NCBI GenBank assembly: GCA_025617745.1
Contig: CM046855.1
Location: forward strand, 46,851,813-46,915,812
From: Heliocidaris erythrogramma
Taxonomy: Eukaryota; Echinodermata; Echinoidea; Camarodonta; Echinometridae
Length of the DNA: 64,000 nucleotides
Direction of reading: 5' to 3'
In this document: positions 10,345-21,300 of the stretch, piece after piece
Numbering within the stretch: position 1 is the stretch's first letter
Layout: the number at the start of each line of letters is the position of its first letter
Notes under the pieces: generated by a model
What the model saw: only the letters and a program-made list of their open reading frames with translations
Databases searched by the model: none
Told to the model about the DNA's origin: nothing
Made by a program: the position numbers and the translations under genes

Positions 10345-10615
10345 TACCCCCACTATGAACATGGCGAACAAAAGAAGCAGACAAAATGACAACTCATTGT
10401 ACCTTCCACAATTGCTCTGGTAGACAAAAGAACATCCCTTTATTGCTATTATGTAAAAATATGTAGAAAAGGTGTCACATGCATATTTACCTGTTCTACT
10501 TATTTTACATAATAGCAATGAAGGGATGTTCTTTTGTCTATCAGAGCAATTGTGGAGGGTACAATGAGGAGCTGTATATTTTGTCCGCTCTCTTTGTTAT
10601 CATGTTCATAGTGCC
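10345..10615. mobile_element. Foldback (long inverted-repeat) element
   Basis: Arms of roughly 115 bp (about 10345-10460 and 10500-10615) are imperfect reverse complements. The innermost matches are strongest: CATCCCTTTATTGCTATTAT with ATAATAGCAATGAAGGGATG, and ACAATTGCTCTGGTAGACAA with its complement. The spacer is about 40 bp. No open frame fits a transposase, so this is a non-autonomous foldback or MITE. The outer ends fade gradually, so boundaries are approximate. Confidence 0.75.
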
Positions 10616-11375
10616 CCATCCATATATTCCCCTGTCTCTCTAATCTTCCCCAACCCTAACCCAAGCCTAATGGCGTAGCCACAAATTGATGAACAAGTGG
10701 ACCAGAATTCACTCTGCAGAGAGGTGGGCGGAATATATCGGGCTGCCAACGCGCTGAAAGACACTCCAAGCCCCCACCGCCCGTTTCCAGATTTCTATGA
10801 ACCCATTTTTTTTTAAGGAAAGCTGGGTTTATTTTACGGAACGTTATTTGTTTGCACAGAGTAATTACTTGTGTGCTCATAACATCTTTTTGGGAGAGAT
10901 TTATAAGTCTTTCATTTCATACGATCATGAATTATGATCATGTTATGTAAAGTAAGCGAATGTCGTTGAAATGCACTCTGTACCACACGCACTCGACACA
11001 CCCATTCCACTGTGTAAATACATCCAACGTCAATGCACCATTTATGTTTTTTGTTCACTTTTCCAATTTCAAAGACGATGCTACGGGTGAACGATCGAGT
11101 AAAATGCAAAGAATTGTGCAAAATCACTGAAACACACATCATCATTATGATGATATTTTGACGACTATATCAAAAGCCCGTACCGGTTTTCGGATGGTAC
11201 GTAATATAAGGGATAATATCGCACAACAGTAACAGGCGCTCCTCTTTGATGGGTCGGTTTCGCAGGAAAAGATTGGGTGTATAGATTTTAAACTTGAATC
11301 ATATGTACACTTGTGGAGCTAATAACGCCGTAGAGATATACTTCTTCGCTGGAACAGTTTTAATATCTTTGGAAT
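10616..11375. other. Upstream region of the membrane-protein gene
   Basis: It contains TAATGGCGTAGCCACA at 10669-10684, which resembles a hAT-type terminal repeat. The last 200 bp are richer in CpG than the DNA further upstream and probably hold the promoter and 5' UTR of the gene starting at 11376. No TATA box can be assigned with confidence. Confidence 0.4.
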
Positions 11376-11433
11376 ATGAATACGATAATCTATTTTACCC
11401 TCTTCTTCGGGCTTGTGTGTTTCGTCGGCAAAG
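11376..11433 (+). CDS. Exon 1: start codon and signal peptide
   Basis: Reads MNTIIYFTLFFGLVCFVGK plus the first base of the next codon. This is a short N-region followed by a hydrophobic core, typical of a cleavable signal peptide. An in-frame TAA at 11361-11363 fixes this ATG as the first possible start. The donor is AAAG/GTAAAA. The first-intron length (7.7 kb) fits the other evidence but is supported only by phase matching. Confidence 0.7.
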
Positions 11434-13700
11434 GTAAAAATCTATTCCGCAAATCTATTTCTGCAATTGCTTCCTCCGCAATTATTGACGCCAATTCCTA
11501 CTACAGATATTTTTTAAGAGATAGACTAGCCGCGCACGGCTAAGAGAATTATAGTCATACTGGTTAGCTAAATACTATATTTGTTATTTTTAACCGCTAA
11601 TTAATGCATTGCGGGAAAATAAATGTTTTTCTCGGTTATTGAGTGTGCCGATATTTTGAGTGTGGTTTAATAGGAATGATAAAACTCCACTTTATAGTCT
11701 ATAGTTGTATTCGTTATCTATTTTGCCCATGTGCGTCAGGATTATGGTATAAAATAGTCCACCCACTGCTACCCACTACTGATGTAATTAAAGATAATAT
11801 ACATCATACTGACATTATTTCTGTGTTTCATCGTTAAACTATTGGCGATTCCGTGCAATGTTTCCCGATGACATATGTCTTTCTTCCACATAAGTTTGGA
11901 AACTCAAGTATGATCTATTATACAGTATATATTTTGCCATGGCATAATCATCGCTATGTTTAGTATCATTAGAAATTGTGTTTATTCCTCTTTAGATGTT
12001 AGCCATTAGTCGTTATGATTTTCCAGGCGCGGAATGTGCAGTACATCAAAATAAGGGGCAAGGTCAAAAGTGAAAAGTTTTAAAATGCACAGCTCTTGTG
12101 CGGCTGCACATTCTTATTTCTTCGAAGATTCGTAGGGCTGCTGTATTTTCAGACGATCTTCCATGAGCAAAATACAGACTGTACTGAAACAAAGATGCAT
12201 AAAGTCGAACAAACACGAGGGCACTAAAACAATCATGCGTAGACACTCAAACAAACGTGCAGAACAATGAGCATTCAAACAAACATGCAATACACTTCAT
12301 TTCACGTGAATAAAACAAAACAAGCACGAAATAAACTTACATGCTTAAATTCAAATTGTTTTAATTGTTGGATTCATATCTGAAAATTAGGCAGCGCATT
12401 AATATCATTTTCAGTATATATATTCCAAAAAAAAAATTATGTGGGGGATGGACTGTGTTATCACCCCCCCCCCCCCCCCAAATATATTTGGATAAAATAA
12501 ATAAGAATTATGATACATTAATTTAAAACTAATAATTATTCAGACTCATTATGTTTGATCTTGAAATATCATAACATTCTTTAATGATCAGAAGTAAGGA
12601 AATAAGAAATTCCATAATTTCATTGTTATTCTCAATTGAGGGGTTCTGTCCATTGGCGTAGATCCGTGCATTCCTTCTTTTTATTAACAAAAACATTTTG
12701 GGATGCTCTAAAATGCAAGTTTTATGGACAATTTTTTTTTGGTGTTGGAGGGGGATACCCCCTCCCACACCCTCCCCCACTTTGTCGCTTTGCCTATGTA
12801 GGGGGCAGGGGGCGCGTGCCCCGGGCGTCACTTGGAGGGGCGCAAAAAACGCAAAGGAGAGAAAAAAAAGGGGGAAATGAAGAAATCTCATAATCCTTAC
12901 GGATTATGCGCCCAGAAATCCGCATTATAAGTGCACTATAGAAATCTAGTTTTTGAAAGTTTGAAATGCAAAAATTTTCCAAAGCTCGGTCGCTTTGCTC
13001 CCTCGCATAATTATTTTTCTTCATGATCTCGTAATTTCGTGCCCCCAGTAGGCATATATAGTTCTTATATAGCTTAAGGGTTCAACATTTGCAAAAATAA
13101 AGATGTAATTGCTTTGATCGCTATATCATGCAAGTTTCATAATGACTCCTGCTAAATATTGCGCCCCCAATATAGGATAAAGTGTATAAAACAGCATTTG
13201 CAAAGGTTCTCAACTTTAGGTAGCCTTGCTGAATTTCTAGACTCTTTCTCAAGCCTGTTTGGGGCTTTCGTTTGTTTTGCTCCCGATTGTAGAAGTGAGT
13301 GACTAGAAAACCGTTTAGCAATGTTTAAAATTCGAGCTTCTCTACCGCTGAATTGCGGTGGTCAATTGCAAAATTTCCTGGGTAAAATGCACAAGAAATT
13401 GCGTTTTTAGGGGGGGGGGGCTAACTTCATGTTTTGCCCCGGGCGCCATAATCCCTAGGTACGCCACTAGATTTGCTCCATCGTTGGTCATGCCCCCCAA
13501 TCGTGAACACGGATCGACACCCCTGGTATTGTGTATTGCATAGCCCCCCTCCGGTTTTTCAAACTTGCATAAACTATACGCCAATTATTTGATTCCAATT
13601 CAGAATTTATTACCCCTCACAGAGTATTCTCAAAGGTGACATAGTATAATGTATTAGTAGCAGTCGTAGTAGTAGTAGTAGTAGAAGTAGTAAATGTAGA

Positions 13701-13752
<52 letters not shown>

Positions 13753-15213
13753 ATGTAAATAGCAGTATAAGTAGTAGTAGTAGTAGTATTAGTAAAAGAT
13801 GGATAGTAAGACTTTTAGACGAAAACTATTCTCCATGGAAAATATTTTTAATCACTTTACAAGAATGTATGGTGGACAATTTTTACTCTACTGCAATTTA
13901 GACAAAAAGGACTGTTATAAATTGAGATATCTACCTTTATTTTATAAGGAGGTCTTATATGCCTACTTTGAACTTCGAGATTTAAGTAATCATGACGCAT
14001 TTTCTCATGAAAGTATTATTTGGAACAATAGACAAATAAAAATAGGTGGTGACAGTTGCTTTGTAAAAGAATTATTTAACATTGGTATATGGTTTATACA
14101 GGATTTATTTGATGAAAATGGTCAGTTAATTGCTTTTTCAAAAATTTGGATTTAAGAATTATCTTCTTTGGCGTTTAGTTGTTTCTGCTCTTCCACAGAG
14201 GGTAAAAGTTCAATATGTTGAGAGGCGTCATCTACTAAACAAGTTAGATATTTTTATACTATTTGGAAATAAAAAAATTCATATATCAAAACTGTCAACC
14301 AAAATAACAAATTTGGTTTTAAAAGAAAAAAAATATCAAAACCCTACTTCAGAAAGATATTGGAGAACAAAATATGATATAAATGAAGTTGATTTCCGTT
14401 CTATGTATGAATTGCCTTTTAAGGTTATTCCTGATACAAGAACTAGAATATTCCAATATAAAATAAATATAAGATGCTTATTAGTTAATGCAAAGTTGAA
14501 AAAAATGAAAGTAATAGATAATGAACTATGCTCCTTCTGCAAACAAGAACCAGAAACGATTGAACATCTGTTTATAAATTGCTTATATACTCGAGACTTC
14601 TGGAACGAATTTCTGAAATGGTGGCATACCAAATTTAACAATATTAATCAGTTAAAGGACGTGGAGATCTTATTTGGATTCCAAAACAAAAAATATACGC
14701 TATTAAATCATTCCATTATCATTGCAAAGAAAACTTTATATCTATGTAGGTATATTAACGTTCTACCAAGCCTTGACTTATTTCTTGTCAAATTAAAACA
14801 AACATATCAAACAGAAAAATGTATTGCTTATAAGGACAATTCAATGCATAAATTTTATAAAAAATGGACTATACAAGATTTAGGATAAGACTAAATAACC
14901 TATATTCTTTTTTCTGTTGGTGTTGTTGGTTTTTTTGTTGTTATCTATTTCTTATCTATACTGTAATCATAATCTATTTTGTACTTTGTACTTGGATATA
15001 CATATACTATGTTACTGCTAAATACATGTTTTTTGTGCATACTTGCTATGTTTATGCTACACTGTACATGTATGATATGATTACACCAATAAAAAAGATT
15101 TAAAAAAAAAGTATTAGTAAAAGTAGTAGTAGTAGTAGTAGTAGTATACTATTATAGTAGAAGTAGTAGTAGTAGTAATGTAAGAAGCAGTATAAGTAGT
15201 AGTAGTAATAAAG

Positions 15214-15255
<42 letters not shown>

Positions 15256-15297
15256 AAGGTAGTAATAGTAGTAGTAGTAGTAAAAGTAGTAGTAAAG

Positions 15298-15330
<33 letters not shown>

Positions 15331-18300
15331 TACTATTATAATAGTAGTAGCGATAATATACTACTATTATAGTAGTAGTAGTAATAGTAATTTAAGAAGC
15401 AGTATAAGTAGTAGTAGTAGAGTAAGTAGCAGTCATTGTTAATTCATTTATTGTAGAATGGGCAATTCCACAGTAACTCGCGTTACAAATAATGGATACG
15501 TTTGGAGTCATCCCTATAGCTAGAAGGTCCGATAGTTAGCGGGTCCGATAGACCGACACCCAATAGATAGAAGGTTCGATAGACCGAATGTACGAGAGGG
15601 TCCAGTAGACAGAAGGTTCTATAGACCGAATCGGCAGGAGGGTCCGATAGTCCGAAGGTTCTATAGATCGAATGACCAACAGGTCCGATAGTCAGAAGGT
15701 CCGATAGATAGAAGGTTCGATAGACCGAATGTACGAGAGGGTCCAATAGACCGAAGGTTCTATAGACCGAATCGGCAAAAGGGTCCGGTAGTCCGAAGGT
15801 TCAGTAGGGGTCCGATAGTTAGAAGGTCCGATAGACCGACAATAAATACGTAAGAAAAGTAAAATAGTGGATAAAATGATAAGTGGGAAAAAAATAAGTG
15901 GTTAAAATAAGTGGGGCGTTCCAACCAAAGAAAAAGCAAAAAAGGAAGAGGTTGAAAAGGAAAGAAGAAAAGAAAAGAAATGGAGAGAAGAGAAAAAGAA
16001 AAGAAGAAATCAGAAAGGAAAGATAAGAAAACAAAAAATTCAAAAACTTCGCTCACTGGCATTATTAGGGTTATTTACCAATGCCCATTATATTTGCATT
16101 ATTGATATTAATTAGTTATTAATATAATCGCCATATTTATGTATATAAACCAATGCCAATTATATTAATAAGTAATATTCTTATGGAAGTTATTTGGTTT
16201 GCATCTTGAATCTCTAGCTAATGTTATGCTATTTTTCTACTCAAAGAATGTTAGCAACATAACTGAAAAGAATCGAGCGGCAAGTTGACCTAAAGGGGCT
16301 AAAGAGATGAATTTTCAGAAATAATGGCCTGTGACCAATAGTCTCTTCCCAATATGAGAACGGAAGATGCCGATAACATGTTACACAGATTATGAGAACG
16401 GAATAACAATACGCTAGAACCTATTCTCAGGATACAAAATTCTTCTTTTTTTCTCTCTCTCTCGTTCGCTTGCTTTGCTCGCTCATACAATCAAGAAATT
16501 AGGCCTAGATCGTTTCTTGCAGCAAGCACCTCTTACGTCCTGCAGCAACAAGAAGCCCGAATATCATAATATTCGGGCATTGAGGTATCCGACTATTCTC
16601 GAATTCCCCCACCCCCCCCCCCCAAAAAAAAATGGTATAATTTACCCGACAGAGTCCACAGACTAAAATTTGCCACAAGGTAGTAAGTAGTATGGGTGTA
16701 GTCGGTGAACATTCAAAAAAGTATAAAAGCTGACATCATAGCTGGTAGGAAAATATCACATAACCCTAAAAAAAAAAAAATGGAAACGCCCCCCTCTCAA
16801 GATGTTTGTTACATTTAATGAAAATTCAACTATAAAGTGTGCACCCCATAAGATTTCTTTGTTTACAAAATAACACTTGAGTTAGAAGGGACGCCCTTTC
16901 CTCAGCTTGCTCCACTAGAAAAATATGCTTCGGGCATGATGGGCCTCGGGGCTTAATAGTGTGCACCATATAATTAGATTTCCATGTTTCAAACAATGGT
17001 CAGCGTTCCCCATTGCCAATACATCGGTTTAGTGGCAAAATTAACCGGGGGGCTGAGCTGCATGGGTGGACCACCCCCGCCCCACGGTGATGATGATGAT
17101 GCTGTGATAAAAATACTTTTAACATGTTGAAAATTTATAAAACAAAACTTAAAAATAAGTTCCCCTACAGACCTAGTACATCGGTTTATTACAATACACA
17201 TAGAAAAAGATAAGGCATTACCCTTTTCCTTTTATGAGATAAATCTATCAAGAAAGTATTATTGTATTCACTTATTTTACCTTTTTTACGTTATTGTCGG
17301 TCTATCGGACCTTCTAACTATCGGACCCCTACTGAACCTTCTGACTATCGGACCATTTTGCCGATTCGGTCTATAGAACCTTCTGTCTATCGGACCTTCT
17401 GACTATCGGACCCCTACTTAACCTTCTGACTATCGGACCATTTTGCCGACTCGGTCTATAGAACCTTCTGTCTATTGGACCCTCTCGTACATTCGGTCTA
17501 TAGAACGTTCTGTCTATCGGACCTTCTGACTATCGGACCCCGTTGGACATTCGATCTATAGAACCTTCGGACTATCGGACCCTCCGCCGATTCGGTCTAT
17601 AGAACCGTCTGTCTATTGGACCCTCTCGTACGTTCGGTCTATCGAACCTTCTATCTATTGCGTGTCGGTCTATCGGACCCGCTAACTATCGGACCTTCTA
17701 GCTATAGGGCTGTAACCATACATTTACAGGATAATGTGTGCATATCTTTGTAATTGTTATGATCTACAGGTTACTTTTTCCAACATGGGTAGGGTAGACA
17801 TAGACCAACTAATCAAATAAAAAAAGGACAAACATATTGAGATTCTTGAATCGTTTAATTTTGGTAACTCGCGTTACAAAAAAGGACATGGTCAATTCTA
17901 TGAGGGCCTCTTTTGGCAAAGTCTCCTCATACTAGACAAGCTTGATAAAACTTTTCCAACCTAAAATTGATACTAGGTTATGATTTATAAATTAACAATA
18001 TAAAGGTTAAGAAATAATGACCTGCTAAAATGCAGGAAGCATATATATCGGTAACTCGCGTTACATTATTATGTCCATTCAAAAAGCCTGGCACAAATTG
18101 ATGGCATACAACTATTCTGTTGGCACTGTATCTTGTTTTAAGTATATTTACAGTTGCACAATTTTGCAGATAGTAAAATGAAGACATCTGCATGTAGAAC
18201 ATTAATATATTATTGTGTTGGTAACCCGTGTTACATGGCTCAAGTGGGTAACTTTTATGTGATGCTGAAACATTTTGGAAGGTAGTGTAGAAATTTCCTC

Positions 18301-21300
18301 TTAGGGACTGGAGTAGACCCAGTTTGCTTGTCTAAATTGAATTAATAGAAGTGTTAGCAATATTTTTTTCCAGTGAAGAAATAGAAACTAAGTTAAGCAC
18401 ATAAAGTTTAGCAGTTTGGACAACTAAAAATCTCTGCAATGTTTGTAACTGCATCGGAAAATATTCAACAATTGATGTAATTCTTTTTGTTTCTTTAATT
18501 TCAAGATATGGGTAAATCATAATAAATGATTTCTTTGCAATGAGATACACTTGAAATTTTAGTATCATGTCCACCTTCCCATGGAATTTCCCAGAATGCA
18601 ATGTGATTAACGTTCATATTAAACCGATGCTGATTACAAGGGCACTTTCTTTTAGACTAGACGATTAATATGACAATCATAATATTACATTTTTGTTTGT
18701 TCGTTTTTTCTGAATCGGAAAGTTTTACTCAAAAAATACTTTATAGAACTTAATTTGAAATTAACTGGGTTACAATATAATCATAGCAATATAGATCTAT
18801 GCCAAGAAGGTATAAGAGATACATAAAAGAAAATCCATAATCCAAAAGACTTTTTCACAATCATTGACTTTCATTTTCGATATAAGCTTTGTAAATGGAA
18901 CCATGAGCGATATTGTCAAAAAATAATGGCAAATGTTATTTGTCCTCGAATGATGCTTGTGGAAATCATGGGGATGGCGTATTAATTTTCGCTTGATTTT
19001 TTAAAAAATAAATTGTATCCCTATATACTGAGATCGTTTACACAATCTCTCTCTCCCTCTCTCTCCCTCTCTCCCTCTCTCGCTCTCTCTCTCTCTCTCA
19101 CTCTCTCTCTTAATCAGCCCATTCGAACCACATTGAAGAGACGGACATGGACGAGGCCGAGACGGAGAGACGAAGGACCTATTGTATACGGATCTCTCGG
19201 GTGAGCAAGAGGGATACCCTCGAACTTCGGCCCGTCAACTGTGCACCAGGGTTCGAATTCTGCTTCACATCTACGACATGTTGCTGCGAGCAGATCCCGG
19301 AGAAAAACAAGTGAGTTTAGGGATCGAAGCCCACGTCAGATGGTCCACTCTAAAAAAAGGGTTAAATCACAAGCTAAAAGGGCCAAGGAGTGACAGCGTT
19401 TTCGAAATGATAGATTAACACATTTAACATGCTGGATCCAACACTATAAAGGTTTGTCTACAATTTTGAAAACGGTGACACCCCTCGGACCCTTTTCAAC
19501 GGTGAATCATATATATCATCATCGTATATGAATATTATCATTTAGAATTACATAATGACATGATACATGAACGGATAGTAAGCTTTTAAAATCTTGATTT
19601 AGAAATTTCCATAATTGTAAAATGCATACTTACAGGTTATTACTGAATGCATAAGGTTATTTCAACGTGAGGATGAACTATCGAAAGCAATATGAATTTT
19701 CTCGAATGTCCAGCAGTATAATTGATCGCAATACGCAATACGAGTTTTCTCGAATAATAAGCATTTTAAAAGATGTACAACAGCTCAGCTTATACAGTTC
19801 AAATTATGAACAATATAACTATTATTCAATCAAAAGTTGAAACATTTAATATGTCAATCGAATGAAAGTTAATTAAAGATTAACTGGTAATAAAGATCGT
19901 TCGATCCTTCACAAATTACCTGACAAAATAATTTCCAAAAAAAGCATTTTCAGTTAAGTGGAGTATTTATTACAAGGCGCTCCACTGAAAATACTCAGCA
20001 AATAGATTATGGACATTGATTATCTCCAAAAAGAATCTGCTCGGCCGCAAGTGTGACCTCGCAAAATGATGAAATACATAGGTTATGAAGCCAAACTTTG
20101 AAAATGAAGAGAATGTGAAAAGGCATTTTACGTATCTCCTAGCAGATAAAGCATAAAAGACAAAATTGAATGCTCCTCTCGTGCTTACGAATTCAATGTG
20201 AAAAATCCTTAAACATAATACAAATCAACAGCTTATACAAGCGATACGTATACATGTATAATCATAACAATGTAATGTCTACGAACGAAACGTGACCCCA
20301 ATTTGTTTGCTTCTCTGTTATTCTATTATTCTATTATTTGAATACCGCTATAACTAATGACAATATTATAATAGAAACTATCATAATTGAAATCATGAAA
20401 TCATCGAGATCAAGAAAATTTGAAAAAGGGAATACCCCCTCCCCCGGTTCACGGAAATTAGGGCCCCAAAAGTGACTTTCTCGCTAAAAAAAATACGTGG
20501 ATCGCCATTGGTTCGGATGGCCCCAACGTCCAGATACGCCACTAATACATGTACTGTTCTTATCTAAAAGATTATAAATATTATGTTTAAATGATAATAC
20601 CAAGTCTAACTTTGTTAGTTTTTCATTATTCATCTTTCAGCTCCTTATCTCTAGCTGTGGGTCTAGGTGTTGGTGGATTTATCCTGTTTGCTCTGCTCTT
20701 CTTTGCATGCTTTGCGTGTTTCAGAAGACCTCAGGGGTTAAGAGGTAAGTTTTGTAGTTTAATCGGAAGGTTTATAAAGGGGGAACACTTTTTGTAGTTG
20801 TGCACTTGTGGTATCACTGTCTTTAGTGGAGGTATAGTGGTTTGGTGGACAAGCCAAAGGACTAAGAGGCTCACAGTAGGGGGTTCGAATCCCTTCCATG
20901 TCACTAATATCCTTTGGGCAGTTTAGGTTATGTTGGTTATGTAGTAATAACTCTTTCTATTCATAAATAATTATTTTAAAAAACTGGGATGTAACAAACG
21001 AGTGCTAATATACTTTAACAACAAGGGACGAAACCCTGCCACATCACTAATGTCGTTTGGCAAGACATAAATCCACATTTGCCACTCTGCACCCAGGTTA
21101 ACTTTAATAATGGATATATACGCGGTAGGAAGAAAATAATTGAATGTGTGAGTACCTTATCAGGGTAGCTCGGCTGAGGCCTGGGTATTACTATGATTAC
21201 TCAGAGAGAAAGATATTACTACTGATGATACTACCCTGGGTAAACAAGACATATTATTATCATTTTAGGTATAGGTCTATATATTTCATTGGTAATGGGT

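Larger units (their letters stand above)
15473..18234. promoter_or_regulatory. Four copies of a GTAAC-NNNN-GTTAC motif at nucleosome-like spacing
   Basis: GTAACTCGCGTTAC occurs at 15473-15486, 17864-17877 and 18051-18064, and the variant GTAACCCGTGTTAC at 18221-18234. Each is followed by A. Raw spacings are 2391, 187 and 170 bp. Subtracting the 2198-bp foldback transposon at 15512-17709 makes the first 193 bp. The sequences between motifs look unrelated, so this is not an ordinary satellite. It lies in intron 1 of the membrane-protein gene. A binding site for a dimeric factor is possible, and function is unknown. Confidence 0.5.

Noticed and set aside
9965-10384. Ile/His-rich 139-residue and Met-rich frames
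   Set aside because: Both derive from the GAT/ATC repeat read in different frames.
15483-15746. Minus-strand frame with repeated VYRTF peptide
   Set aside because: It is the subrepeat of the foldback transposon arm in translation; the other arm and other frames give equivalent repeats.
15473-18234. CRISPR-like array of short repeats with unrelated spacers
   Set aside because: The window is eukaryotic, the repeat is only 14 bp, the spacers exceed 150 bp, and no cas-like genes are present.
19182-19418. 78-residue frame across the Cys-rich exon
   Set aside because: It runs past the GTGAGT donor, and its phase does not join exon 1 or exon 3. The six-cysteine frame does.
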